64,000 nt of DNA. Origin: CAZNNH01 sp964574335 (GTDB lineage: Bacteria > Acidobacteriota > Vicinamibacteria > Fen-336). The stretch's first letter is position 1. Each line of letters opens with the position of its first letter. A program made the position numbers and the translations under genes. The notes under the pieces are model-generated. The model saw nothing but the letters and a program-made list of their open reading frames with translations. It did not search any database and was not told the DNA's origin. The stretch lies in contig CAZNNH010000001.1 in the NCBI GenBank assembly GCA_964574335.1, forward strand, positions 42,627 to 106,626. Reading direction: 5' to 3'. Positions 8,342-17,093 of this stretch are shown here, one piece after another.

Positions 8342-10813
8342 CTAGGCGGCGCTCCGGCGCGCGAGGGTCGGTCGCTCCGGGTCCAGGATCCGATAGGCCG
8401 CCAGCTTCACACGGTCGTTGATCGGGAACCAGGCCAGGGCGTAGACCCACACCGCCAGGGCCCAGCCCCAGCCGATCGGGGGCATGAACCATCCGAAGAC
8501 GGCGAAGCAGGTGGCCACGATCTGCGTCCCGATCACCGCCCACAGCAGCACCGGCGAAGGCCGCGTGGACCAGAACGGCCCCCGGGTGCGGGTGACGAAG
8601 ACGGTGAGGTGCCCGGCCACCGAGAGCTTCAGGTAGATGAGCGTCTGCAGCACGTCCCGGCTCAGGTGGAACACCCGCTCCCCGAGGTAGAACAGGCCGA
8701 AGGAGGCGAAGACGCCGGCCACGCCCAGGACGGTGGCGATCCCGAGAACGTTGCGCATGTTCCAGGCCTCGGGCTCTTCCGAGTACTTCACGCGGTCGTA
8801 GGCGATCGACAGGATGGCGCCGTCGTTGAGCAAGGCCAGCAGGACGATCATGACCGCCGTGACCGGGTAGAAGTTGAAGACCAGGATGGAGAGGGTCATG
8901 AACAGCAGCACCCGGATCGTCTCCGCGATCCGGTAGATCGCGTAGCTGTTCATCCTCTGGAAAATCTTGCGGCTCTCCTTGATGGCGTCGATGATCACCG
9001 AGAGGCCGGGGGTCAGCAGCACCATGGCGGCGGCGGCGCGGGCGGCGTCGGTGGCCCCCGACACGGCGATGCCGCAGTCGGCCTTCTTCAGGGCCGGCGC
9101 GTCGTTCACCCCGTCTCCGGTCATCCCCACGATGTGGTGTCGCTTCTGCAGCACCTCGACGATGTGGAACTTGTGCTCCGGAAAGACCTGGGCGAACCCG
9201 TCGGAGGCCTCGATGGCCTCGTCGAGCTGGGCGCCCTGATGGTGGGTGGTCTCGCCGAACAGGGTGGCGTCCAGGATATTGCGTCCGAGCCCGACCTGCC
9301 CCGCGATCTCCTTGCCGATGGCGACCTGGTCTCCGGTCACCATCTTGACCCGCACGCCCATGCGCCGGGCCTGCTCGATGGTGGTCTTCGAGTCCTCGCG
9401 CGGCGGGTCGGAGAGGGCCAGCACGCCCAGGAAGCGCCAGTCGCCTCCCCCGTCGGCGCGGGCCACGCCCAGGGCCCGGAACCCGCGGCGGGCGAACTGA
9501 TCGACCGCCTCCTCGACCTCCGCCCGTAGACCTGCGGAGACGCCGGCCAACGCCAGGATCACCTGGGGCGCGCCCTTGCTGGCGCGCAGCTCGGCCCCGT
9601 CCGGGGCCCTGACCGCGGCCTCGGTGCGCTTTCCGACCGGATCGAACGGGCGGAAGCGCGTCACCTCGTGGCCCCTCAGGGCCTGGGCGTCGTGGACGCC
9701 GGTGAGCACGGCCTGATCGATGGCGTCACCGGCCTCGGAGCGCGACGCCAGCGCCGCCGCCAGGATCACCTGGTCGGGCGTGGATCCGCCAGCGCAGAAG
9801 GTGTCGGTCAGGGTCAGCTTGTTCTGAGTGAGGGTCCCCGTCTTGTCGGAGCACAGGACGTCCATCCCGGCCAGCTCCTCGATGGCCACCAGCCGGCTGA
9901 CGATGGCCTGCTTGCGGGCCAGAAGCCGCGCCCCGACCGCCATCGTCACCGAGAGGACGGTGGGCATGGCGACCGGGATCGCGGCCACCGTCAGCACCAG
10001 GGCGAACTGCACCGTGGTGATCAGCCGGTCCCCCCGGAACAACGCCACCACGATGATCAGGGCGACCAGCACCGCAGCCAGGGCGATCAGGTAGTCGCCG
10101 ATCTTCAGGACCGCCTTCTGGAAGTGACTCACGGTGTCGGCCGACTCCACGAGCTGGGCGGTCTTGCCGAAGTAGGTCTTGGCGCCGGTGGCGGAGACCA
10201 GCGCGTCGATCTCGCCCCGCTTGAGGATGGAGCCTGCGTATAGGGTCTCGCCCGGCTTCCGGGTGACAGGCAGCGACTCCCCGGTGAGGGCGGCCTGGTC
10301 CACCTCCACCGACTCGCCGTCGAGGAGGACCACATCGGCGGGGATGACGTCTCCCAGCCTCAGCCGGACCCGGTCGCCCGGGACCAGCTCCCGCGCCGGC
10401 AGGTCCCGCCAGGCGCCGTCACGGCGCACGCGGGCCTGGAGCGCCAGGTTGGCCTTGAGCGCGGCGATCGCGTTCCCGGCCTGGTACTCCTCCCAGAAGC
10501 CGACCACGGCGTTGGCCAGCAGCAGCACCAGGATGATGATGAAGTCGGCCCAGTGCCGCACCACCGCCGACAGGATGGCGGCGGCCTCGATCATCCACGG
10601 GATCGGCCCCCAGAAGTGGCCGAGAAACTCCAAGAGAGGGTTGCGCTTCTTCTCCGGAAGCTCGTTGGCGCCGTACTCTTCGAGGCGGCGGGCGGCCTCC
10701 TGCTGGGACAGCCCCTCGAGCGAGGTCTTCAGCTTGGACAGCACGTCCTGCAGGTTCGGCGCGGCTTGGGGCGCTTTCGCTTCCCCTCCGTCATGTAACA
10801 GGTCTTCGGCCAT
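8342..10813 (-). CDS. Plasma-membrane H+-translocating P-type ATPase (P3A)
   Basis: An 823-residue cation pump of the fungal/archaeal plasma-membrane H+-ATPase type, which exports protons at the cost of ATP. It shows the N-terminal cation-ATPase domain, the TGES loop (LTGESLPV), the phosphorylation site DKTGTLTQNK (Asp near residue 321) and the hinge GDGVNDAPALKKAD. Hydrophobic helices flank the cytoplasmic domains. The start at ATG 10813 is chosen because AAAGGAG lies a few bases upstream. A longer frame reaches 10906 without a ribosome site. Substrate specificity (H+) is inferred from subfamily resemblance. Confidence 0.9.
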   Translation of the reverse strand: MAEDLLHDGGEAKAPQAAPNLQDVLSKLKTSLEGLSQQEAARRLEEYGANELPEKKRNPLLEFLGHFWGPIPWMIEAAAILSAVVRHWADFIIILVLLLANAVVGFWEEYQAGNAIAALKANLALQARVRRDGAWRDLPARELVPGDRVRLRLGDVIPADVVLLDGESVEVDQAALTGESLPVTRKPGETLYAGSILKRGEIDALVSATGAKTYFGKTAQLVESADTVSHFQKAVLKIGDYLIALAAVLVALIIVVALFRGDRLITTVQFALVLTVAAIPVAMPTVLSVTMAVGARLLARKQAIVSRLVAIEELAGMDVLCSDKTGTLTQNKLTLTDTFCAGGSTPDQVILAAALASRSEAGDAIDQAVLTGVHDAQALRGHEVTRFRPFDPVGKRTEAAVRAPDGAELRASKGAPQVILALAGVSAGLRAEVEEAVDQFARRGFRALGVARADGGGDWRFLGVLALSDPPREDSKTTIEQARRMGVRVKMVTGDQVAIGKEIAGQVGLGRNILDATLFGETTHHQGAQLDEAIEASDGFAQVFPEHKFHIVEVLQKRHHIVGMTGDGVNDAPALKKADCGIAVSGATDAARAAAAMVLLTPGLSVIIDAIKESRKIFQRMNSYAIYRIAETIRVLLFMTLSILVFNFYPVTAVMIVLLALLNDGAILSIAYDRVKYSEEPEAWNMRNVLGIATVLGVAGVFASFGLFYLGERVFHLSRDVLQTLIYLKLSVAGHLTVFVTRTRGPFWSTRPSPVLLWAVIGTQIVATCFAVFGWFMPPIGWGWALAVWVYALAWFPINDRVKLAAYRILDPERPTLARRSAA

Positions 10814-10983
10814 CGGTGCTCCTTTCTGCTGCGGCAGCCGGAGCCGTGGGTGTGGTAATGAGACAGGCGTGACTTCATCATCGCCCGCCTGGAGAGACGG
10901 TGTCAAAAGCCGCCGGGCGGCGGGCGTCCTGTGGCCGTCCGATCGGCGATCAGCGAGACGACGTCTTCACAGAGACGACACCC

Positions 10984-13659
10984 TCACTGAGGCAGCGTCT
11001 GCGAGCCGGTCACCTCGAAGCTTGCGGTCACCGCGCCGGGGAACTCGTCCGGCTGGGCGCCGCCGACCGCCACGGTGTACGAGCCGGGCACGATCACCCG
11101 CTCGCCCTTCTCGTTCACCTGACCCAGGGTGCGGGGATCGATCTGGATCCGGACGTGCGCCGTCGCACCGGCCTCGACGTGGACGCGCTGGAACCCGGCC
11201 AGGGTCCGCAGCGGCGTCAGCGCGGCCTTCGGCTGGGTCAGGTAGACCTCGACCACCTCGTCGCCGGCGCGGCTGCCAGCGTTTCTGACATCGACCTCGA
11301 GGCTCACCGGCTCACCCGCCGCCAGCGACGGGCTCGACAGCTTCAGCTTGGCGTACTGGAACTCCGAGTAGCTCAAGCCGAAACCGAAGCCGTAGAGGGG
11401 CTTGCCCTTGAAGTAGCGGTAGGTGCGGTCGGCCATCGAGTACTCCTCGAACGGCGGAAGCTGGTCGACCGACGCGTAGAAGGTGAGGGGGAGCCGTCCG
11501 GCGGGGTTGTTGTCGCCGGCCAGGGTCTCGGCGATGGCGGTGCCGCCCTCCTCGCCGGGGTACCAGGCCTCGAGGACGGCACCGGCGTAGCCGTGCTCCT
11601 CGGGGACGGCCAGGGCGCTGCCGCTGCTCAAGACGACGACCAGCGGCCGGCCGGCGGCGTGGAGGGCCTTCAGCAGCTCGCGCTGGACCCGGGGCAGGCG
11701 GATGTCGGTGCGGTCTCCGCCCTCGAACCCCGGCAGCTCCACGCGCATCTCCTCGCCTTCGAGCTGCGGCGAGAGGCCCACGAACGCCACCACTACGTCG
11801 GCCTTCTTGGCCACCGCCACCGCCTCGTCGACCAGGGCGGTGACCGGAGGCTGCCAGGTGAGGTCGATGCCGGCCGCCGCGGTGCTGTGCATGTACTCGA
11901 GACGGATGGCGTGCGGCTCGGTGCCGTCGAAATGCAGGGCTGCCTCGGTCTTCCCCTCCTCGCTGCTGTCGGCGATCTGCTTGTCGTCGAGGTAGAGGCG
12001 GAACTGCTCGTGGCTCTCGCAGGCGTAGCAGAAGGCCACCCGCGCCCCCAGCTTGTAGTCGCCCGCGGCGGAAGGCACCAGGGTGCCGGTCCAGCGCACC
12101 GAGAAGTCGTTGCGCTGCAGCCCGGCCACCGGGACCGCCTTGTCCCAGTTGAAGTTGACGCTGCGATCCACGCGGACCGCCACCGGCTTGCCGCTGAAGT
12201 CGGGGGTGCTGAAGTACTCGCCGGTCAGCCCCGGCTGGCCGTCGGCGCTGCGCAGCGCCGTGTGCGCGATGGGAACCGCGAAGCCCTCCGCCAGGCTGGA
12301 CCCCTGGGCGTAGAGGACGGTCCGGTCCTTGAACCGGCGCTCGATGCCGGCGATCGGCGAGACCGGGTCGGGGGGGGTGCCGTTGTAGTTGCCCTGCAGC
12401 GACTGGACCAGCTCGGCGGTGGGTCCGACCACGGCGATGGTGCGGGCCTCGGGCGACAGCGGCAGCAGCCCGCCCTCGTTCTTCAGCAGCACGATCGCCT
12501 TGCGGGCCGCCTCGAGCGCCATCGCCCGGTGCTGGGCCGAGTCGACCTCCGAGAACGGGATGCGGCCATAGGCGTAGGACTCGGCCGGGTCGAACATCCC
12601 CAGGCGGAAGCGGGCCGTGAACAGCCGCGTCAGGGCCCGGTCCAGGTCGGCCTCGGTGACCAGGCCCTGCTTCAGCGACTCCGCCAGCGTGTCGTAGGCC
12701 TTGGCCTGGCCGTACTGGCACTCCAGGTCGGTGCCGGCCTTGAGGGCGGCGGCGGCGGCGTGGGGGTAGTCGGGGGCGAACTTGTGCCCGGTGGCCACGT
12801 CCCCGACGGCGGCGCAGTCGGAGACGACGTAGCCGTCGAACCCCCAGGCGGCGCGCAGGTGGTCCTCGAGCAGCATGGTGCTGGTGCAGGCCGGGAAGCC
12901 GTCGACGGCGTTGTAGGCGCACATCACCGACTGGGCGTGCGCCTGGGTGATCGCGGCCCGGAAGGCCGGCAGGTAGGTGTCTTCGAGGTCGTGGGCAGAG
13001 ACGTCCACGTTGAAGCCGTGGCGCAGCGGCTCCGGCCCGCTGTGGACGGCGAAGTGCTTGGGTGTGGACACGACCTTGAGGTGCTTGGGGTCGTCGCCCT
13101 GCATGCCGGAGACGAAGGCCACGGCCATCCGGCCGGTGAGGAACGGGTCCTCGCCGTAGGTCTCCTGCCCCCGTCCCCAGCGCGGATCGCGGAAGATGTT
13201 CACGTTGGGCGCCCAGAAGGTGAGCCCGAAGAACATCTCGTGGTGGTCCTCGCGTTTCGCTTGGTGGTACTTGGCCCGCGCCTCGGTGGAGATGGTCTCG
13301 GCCATCCGGTGGACCAGGTCGGTGTCCCAGGTGGCGGCCATCCCGATCACCTGCGGGAAGTTGGTGGCGTAGCCGCCGAAGGCGACGCCGTGCAGGCTCT
13401 CGTTCCACCAGTCGTAGCGGGGCACGCCCAGCCGCGGGATGGCGGCGGCGTGGTCACGCATCTGGGAGACCTTCTCCTCGAGCGTCATGCGCGAGACCAG
13501 GTCCTCGACGCGCCTCTCGATGGGCGCCGACACGTCGAGATAGGCCGCGTCAGCGGGCGCGGCCGGGGTCTGGGCCGCGGCGGGCGAACCCGCCGCCCAG
13601 GCCAGGAGCAGGGCCAAAGGCAGTCCGAAATGGGCAGAAATCGAAGCATGACGCAGCAA
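10984..13659 (-). CDS. Exported GH3 beta-glucosidase/xylosidase with PA14 insertion
   Basis: A glycoside hydrolase of family 3 acting on beta-glucosides or beta-xylosides, about 891 residues. The order is signal peptide (LALLLAWAAGSPAAAQ), GH3 N-terminal barrel with the nucleophile motif VSDCAAV (about residue 279), GH3 C-terminal domain interrupted by a PA14-type carbohydrate-binding module (about residues 470-610, starting GLTGEYFSTPDF), and a fibronectin-III-like end. I place the start at TTG 13659 because GGAGG lies 6 nt upstream and the signal peptide follows at once. The frame is open to 13797, but the added residues do not look like coding sequence. Confidence 0.92.
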   Translation of the reverse strand: MLRHASISAHFGLPLALLLAWAAGSPAAAQTPAAPADAAYLDVSAPIERRVEDLVSRMTLEEKVSQMRDHAAAIPRLGVPRYDWWNESLHGVAFGGYATNFPQVIGMAATWDTDLVHRMAETISTEARAKYHQAKREDHHEMFFGLTFWAPNVNIFRDPRWGRGQETYGEDPFLTGRMAVAFVSGMQGDDPKHLKVVSTPKHFAVHSGPEPLRHGFNVDVSAHDLEDTYLPAFRAAITQAHAQSVMCAYNAVDGFPACTSTMLLEDHLRAAWGFDGYVVSDCAAVGDVATGHKFAPDYPHAAAAALKAGTDLECQYGQAKAYDTLAESLKQGLVTEADLDRALTRLFTARFRLGMFDPAESYAYGRIPFSEVDSAQHRAMALEAARKAIVLLKNEGGLLPLSPEARTIAVVGPTAELVQSLQGNYNGTPPDPVSPIAGIERRFKDRTVLYAQGSSLAEGFAVPIAHTALRSADGQPGLTGEYFSTPDFSGKPVAVRVDRSVNFNWDKAVPVAGLQRNDFSVRWTGTLVPSAAGDYKLGARVAFCYACESHEQFRLYLDDKQIADSSEEGKTEAALHFDGTEPHAIRLEYMHSTAAAGIDLTWQPPVTALVDEAVAVAKKADVVVAFVGLSPQLEGEEMRVELPGFEGGDRTDIRLPRVQRELLKALHAAGRPLVVVLSSGSALAVPEEHGYAGAVLEAWYPGEEGGTAIAETLAGDNNPAGRLPLTFYASVDQLPPFEEYSMADRTYRYFKGKPLYGFGFGLSYSEFQYAKLKLSSPSLAAGEPVSLEVDVRNAGSRAGDEVVEVYLTQPKAALTPLRTLAGFQRVHVEAGATAHVRIQIDPRTLGQVNEKGERVIVPGSYTVAVGGAQPDEFPGAVTASFEVTGSQTLPQ

Positions 13660-13715
13660 GGGATCCCTCCGTGGCAGGTAGACGGGGACAGGATACTCGA
13701 AGGGGGTGAGGATCT

Positions 13716-13835
13716 CTAGGCTTCCGGGGGCCGCCGGATTCCGATCCAGGCGACGGTCCACCAGAGGGACAGCGCCGCCGTCCCCGTGAAGACCCATCGA
13801 AAGGCCGGGCGGCCCCCCGAGGGAGCGGAGGTCAC
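13716..13835 (-). CDS. 39-residue membrane microprotein, translationally coupled
   Basis: A short frame beginning with a GTG that overlaps the TGA of the upstream gene (GTGA). It encodes one strongly hydrophobic helix, FRWVFTGTAALSLWWTVAWIGI, with basic residues after it, and ends RRPPEA. The overlap is the classic translational-coupling arrangement, and the helix is not what an accidental frame in this DNA usually encodes. No family is recognised. It may be a small membrane anchor or partner for the preceding product. Confidence 0.45.
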   Translation of the reverse strand: MTSAPSGGRPAFRWVFTGTAALSLWWTVAWIGIRRPPEA

Positions 13836-14365
13836 GGACGCTCCCCGTCCAGCCAGGGAAAGACCTCGGACTCCAGGATCTCCTTCCACCGAGCGCACAC
13901 GGCCTCGACCTCCTCCTGGGTCCGGAAGGCGAGCTCCCCGTCGCGCATATCCAGGCGGTGCCAGTCGAAACGTTCCACGTCGGCCTCGCTGCTGAACCGC
14001 GCCACGTCCATGCCGAACCGACCGCCGAACCTGCTGCGCCCCATGTATAGCGAATGGGTGACGCGGCCGCGTTTCCTCTCGAGGACGACCCCCTCCTTCC
14101 ACGGCCCTCCAGGCACGCTCGCGAAGCCGGCGTCGAGAATCGTCGGCAGGAGCACCTTCCGGATGGTGGGCGACAGGCGGACCTTCCGCGGGTCCGTCGA
14201 GCCCACGAAGGCGGCGCGAACCGAGTAGGTCGCGTTGAGGCTGGCGGCCTCGCGCATCAGCTCCCTGGCGCGCTCGAGGTCGCCGGCGGCGGCCGCCTGG
14301 TCCGAGTAGACGCTCAGCTCGTACGATCGGCTCTTCTTCTCGTCGATCTCGTGCAGCCCTATCAC
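13832..14365 (-). CDS. Hypothetical protein (177 aa)
   Basis: A soluble 177-residue protein with no signal peptide. Visible features are an N-terminal helix with DLERARELMREAASLNA and a C-terminal segment rich in acidic and aromatic residues. The GTG start at 14365 is supported by GAGGAGGAG just upstream. It sits in a run of minus-strand genes of unknown function left of the recognisable integron sites, with no attC detected beside it, so it is either host DNA or an older cassette whose site has decayed. It is coupled to the 39-residue frame downstream. Confidence 0.6.
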   Translation of the reverse strand: MIGLHEIDEKKSRSYELSVYSDQAAAAGDLERARELMREAASLNATYSVRAAFVGSTDPRKVRLSPTIRKVLLPTILDAGFASVPGGPWKEGVVLERKRGRVTHSLYMGRSRFGGRFGMDVARFSSEADVERFDWHRLDMRDGELAFRTQEEVEAVCARWKEILESEVFPWLDGERP

Positions 14366-14401
14366 GGCTCCTCCTCGAGACGGCCGGCGCTTTGCAGCAT
14401 C

Positions 14402-14851
14402 CTACATGACCCACATTCCGATCCTGCCCTGGTAGACCTTCGACACGACACCGTTCTCCATGTCGACGAACAGATACCGCTGGCTGTATCGGTCGGGCGC
14501 GCTCGGCTCGCTTCGTATCGGGTAGAGCGAGGTTCCCTGGGCGGGATCGTGCTGCTGAGCCTGGTCCCAGAACACGTGGTACACATCGGGTTCGGACTGA
14601 TCGGCATCTGACGAACGCGTCACCGACGCGCCGAACACGGGAGGCTCGCCCACGGTCCCTCTGACCTCTTGGAGGGTCATGCCAGCGTGCAGGGCATCGG
14701 CAACCGCTGCTTCGATCGGATTCTCACGCGGGTACCACCGGAGCTTGAAGGACGCCGGCAGAGAGGGCGTTCGCGCCGCACATCCGCACGAACACCACAG
14801 CAGCCCGAGCAGGAGCATCTCCGAGACGGCTCGCCCGACGGCCTGCCTCAT
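14402..14851 (-). CDS. Lipoprotein with a BamE/SmpA-like domain
   Basis: A protein of about 149 residues with a hydrophobic signal LLLGLLWCSCGC and several candidate lipobox cysteines. The mature part has GMTLQEVRGTVGEPP, a strand with VYHVFWDQ and a closing FVDMENGVVSKVYQG. This is the order seen in the SmpA/OmlA/BamE fold (helix 'GMT..EV...GP', then 'Y.F', then 'F.DG.V'). I chose ATG 14851 over GTG 14863 because GGAGGG lies 4 nt upstream. It is unlikely to be the essential BamE given its setting; a small envelope lipoprotein is the safe description. Confidence 0.55.
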   Translation of the reverse strand: MRQAVGRAVSEMLLLGLLWCSCGCAARTPSLPASFKLRWYPRENPIEAAVADALHAGMTLQEVRGTVGEPPVFGASVTRSSDADQSEPDVYHVFWDQAQQHDPAQGTSLYPIRSEPSAPDRYSQRYLFVDMENGVVSKVYQGRIGMWVM

Positions 14852-14902
14852 GCGCCCTCCCACGCCGACGTCGGCAGGACACCCAGGACCAGGTGTATCC
14901 GA

Positions 14903-15688
14903 TCAGCGCCCCTGGAGCTCCGCCACCGCCTCGGCCAGCCGTCCGATCAGCGCCGCCTCCTCCGGGACGTCCATGGGCGCGAAGCAGTCGAGGTACTCGT
15001 CTATCCGGGACAGCAGCGGACCCACTGTGTCGAGCAGGTGCCGCACCTCGCTCGGGTCCGCCGCCTCCAGCAGCGCCCCGCGCTCCACGTCGTCCCCGAC
15101 CGCCCACCTCGCGACCAGCGGCGCCAGTGGTCTCAGATCGGGGGGCAGCCGTTCGACGTTGAGACGGAGACCGTCAACGATCCGGCCGTCCTGCGCCGTG
15201 GCGGGCCCGGTCGCCAGGCGGGCGGCGACCTCCGCCAGGCTCGACAACGTCTCCACGGTTGCCCGTGCCGGCCGAACCACCGCCACCAGGTCGCCGTGGC
15301 TCACGAAGAGGGGCTCTCGCCGCGAGCAGCCGAGGCCCGCCAGGGCAGCGGCATTCTCCCCGTCCGCAAGCCAGTCGTCCGTGGTCGACCCGGAAAGGGT
15401 GGCGTGCACGAAGAGCGGCACGGAGGCCAGTAGCGGAGGGGACTCACGTCGTTCGGTCACCAGCGACCTGAGGTTCGGGGCGCCGAGGGCAAAGAAGGCC
15501 GTTCCCTCGAAGCCCCTCATCCAGACGGACACCGCCCGGCCCGCGCCGATCCGGGTCTTGTAGCCGCGGTATTCGAAGCACGCCTCGCGCCTCTCGAATC
15601 CGCACCAGCCGGAGACCCAGCACCTCTCCGCTTCGGCGCCGACCAGCGACGCCAACCTCGAGACGGCGTGTCGGGTTCGGAATCCCAT
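14903..15688 (-). CDS. Hypothetical protein (261 aa)
   Basis: A soluble protein, with no signal peptide or membrane segment seen. The N-terminal half has beta-like segments (CFEYRGYKTRIGAGRAVSVW; FFALGAPNLRSL). The C-terminal half is helical, with PLAPLVARWAVGDDV and a closing amphipathic helix. No family is recognised. It lies just beyond an attC-like inverted repeat at the left edge of the recognisable integron array and is transcribed in the same direction as the cassettes, so it could be a further cassette, but no attC follows it. Confidence 0.55.
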   Translation of the reverse strand: MGFRTRHAVSRLASLVGAEAERCWVSGWCGFERREACFEYRGYKTRIGAGRAVSVWMRGFEGTAFFALGAPNLRSLVTERRESPPLLASVPLFVHATLSGSTTDDWLADGENAAALAGLGCSRREPLFVSHGDLVAVVRPARATVETLSSLAEVAARLATGPATAQDGRIVDGLRLNVERLPPDLRPLAPLVARWAVGDDVERGALLEAADPSEVRHLLDTVGPLLSRIDEYLDCFAPMDVPEEAALIGRLAEAVAELQGR

Positions 15689-15708
15689 GCCGACAGCATC
15701 CCGTGTCT

Positions 15709-15804
15709 GAGCCAGCGGGACGCCTCCGCCGGCCGCTCAAGACGCTTCCTACCTGGCAACCCTGGCCAGCTTCACACGATGGTCCGCCGCCAGCCCGCTG
15801 GCTC
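15709..15804 (-). repeat. Long-range inverted repeat, attC-like in size and position
   Basis: Perfect 11-bp arms, GAGCCAGCGGG (15709-15719) and CCCGCTGGCTC (15794-15804), are 74 bp apart. They span the 3' end of the 171-residue membrane gene and the space to the next gene. The total span of 96 bp and the overlap with the gene end match the other attC sites here. No GTTRRRY-type crossover triplet is present at the right end, so if this was an attC it is no longer recognisable as functional. Confidence 0.4.
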
Positions 15805-16287
15805 GGACCCGCCCCCCCACCTCAGCACGAGCGCAACCACTGCGCCGAGGCAGAGGGTCACCGCACCCGCAGCATACCCGACTGCGACGAACCGTTCTCC
15901 CGCGATCCTGCTCCCGAGAACCGCGGAGTTCGCAACTGGCCACAGGGCACCGCCGAGGAGGATCGACAGCGTCATCCTGGAGACGGCTCCCCGCAAGGCC
16001 GCCACGACTGGCAGGAGGAGGCTCACCATGACGGCGAGCCCGAGGTAGCCCCTGAGGAACCACCCCAGCGGGAATCGATAGACGGCGGGCGTGGGACGGC
16101 CATCGACTCCCTGCGCCTCCTCCGGGTGCGGCTCCGGATCCAGCACAGCATTCCCCAGCGAGGCGTACTGCGTGCAGTGCAGGTTGACCTCGAAGAGGGC
16201 GGCAAAAGCGATGGCGCCGCCAAGGGCCAGTGCTGCTGCCACCCAACGGGAAAGCCAAGGGCTACGTGGCCATCGCCGGGGCCTCAT
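15772..16287 (-). CDS. Integron cassette 5: four-helix membrane protein
   Basis: A 171-residue membrane protein starting at ATG 16287 shortly after an attC site. It has a first hydrophobic helix (WVAAALALGGAIAFAAL), an exported loop with a Cys and a proline-rich stretch, and then three further helices ending in a basic tail. No family is recognised. This is a typical integron cassette product: small, orphan, with its own start close to the recombination point. Its stop lies inside a long inverted repeat that may be a decayed attC. Confidence 0.6.
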   Translation of the reverse strand: MRPRRWPRSPWLSRWVAAALALGGAIAFAALFEVNLHCTQYASLGNAVLDPEPHPEEAQGVDGRPTPAVYRFPLGWFLRGYLGLAVMVSLLLPVVAALRGAVSRMTLSILLGGALWPVANSAVLGSRIAGERFVAVGYAAGAVTLCLGAVVALVLRWGGGSEPAGWRRTIV

Positions 16288-16352
16288 GGATTCGCTCCGA
16301 CGATGCCGCGTCCGGATTCCTTTAGCCAGCGCATCCGATCCTCCGACTGTCG

Positions 16353-16461
16353 ACCGAACGCTGGCGATAGCCTGCAAGGCGCGGGTGGATGACGATGGCC
16401 CGCGAAGCGGGTCCGGCTGGACCTACACCACGCTTGGTCTGCTTCACCGCCTTCTTGGGCC
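16353..16461 (-). other. attC recombination site between cassettes 4 and 5
   Basis: A 109-bp imperfect palindrome. The right end has the crossover box GTTCGGT (16353-16359 on the minus strand), whose complement ACCGAAC is followed by the L-type box GGCGATAGCC. The left end reads GGCCCAA, GAA, GGCGGTGAAGC, i.e. the same L box with the extra unpaired base expected of attC and a degenerate R'' box. A GC-rich central hairpin (GACCCGCTTCGCGGGCC) lies between. The right half is visibly homologous to the sites at 16975 and 18395. Confidence 0.75.
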
Positions 16462-16481
16462 ACCCACGCTTCCGGGAATCC

Positions 16482-16964
16482 CTAGCCTGCCCAGGAAAAC
16501 AGCACCTTCTCATACTGGGCGCCCTGATAGTAGTAGTCGTGCCTGACGGTCACGCTTCCCACCTTCCACGTGCTCGGTACAATCTGGACCAGTTCCTCGC
16601 CAATGGTGTGGGGCAGCCCCAGCGTTCCGGGACCCAGCCACCCAACCAGAAGGTCCTGCCAGTTGTCGAACGCTTGTCGCCTCCGCCGCTTCGGACTCCT
16701 CAGGAACTCCACCTGGAAGAGTCGACCCGCCTTGCGAGGCCTGAAGCGTAGCTCCAACTCGGTCTCGAAGCCCCCGAGAAGCTGACAGCGGGCGCGGAGT
16801 CGCCCGGGGCCCACGCCTCGAACGCGCGCGCTTCTGAGTAGCTGAAGGGCGTCGGCTTCCGGAGTGCCCCAGGGGAGACAGACCTGCGGCCTTTCGAGAG
16901 GGAAGCTGCCACTGAAGTCGTGCCCGCTTGGCGCATCTGTCACGCGCTCACCCTTCGCCCTCAT
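16482..16964 (-). CDS. Integron cassette 4: hypothetical protein (160 aa)
   Basis: A soluble, basic protein with no signal peptide. It has many beta-prone stretches (ELELRFRPRKAG, LVQIVPSTWKVGSVTVRHDYYY) and a cluster SPKRRRRQAFDNW, and may be an immunity-like or structural beta-sheet protein, but no family is recognised. It begins 10 bp after one attC and ends about 20 bp before the next, so the unit gene plus site is a complete cassette read in the same direction as intI. Confidence 0.6.
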   Translation of the reverse strand: MRAKGERVTDAPSGHDFSGSFPLERPQVCLPWGTPEADALQLLRSARVRGVGPGRLRARCQLLGGFETELELRFRPRKAGRLFQVEFLRSPKRRRRQAFDNWQDLLVGWLGPGTLGLPHTIGEELVQIVPSTWKVGSVTVRHDYYYQGAQYEKVLFSWAG

Positions 16965-16974
16965 TTCAATGTCG

Positions 16975-17082
16975 GCCCAGGGCTGCCGATAGCCTGCAGG
17001 GTGCGAATCGATGAAGACGGCCCGCGGAGCGGGCCACCCTTCTGCTCTCTTGCGTATTGTCAGCTTTGTGCGGTCGTTCTGC
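16975..17082 (-). other. attC site between cassettes 3 and 4 (degenerate)
   Basis: A 108-bp site aligned by its conserved right half (central GGCCCGCTCCGCGGGCC hairpin, then GTCTTCATCGATTCGCA and CTATCGG) with the sites at 16353 and 18395. The left R'' box is a good GCAGAAC. The right crossover box is CCCTGGG instead of a GTT-type box, and the L boxes no longer pair well. It has the right size, spacing and position, but the loss of the crossover triplet suggests it is inactive. Confidence 0.55.
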
Positions 17083-17093
17083 GACTCCCGCTC

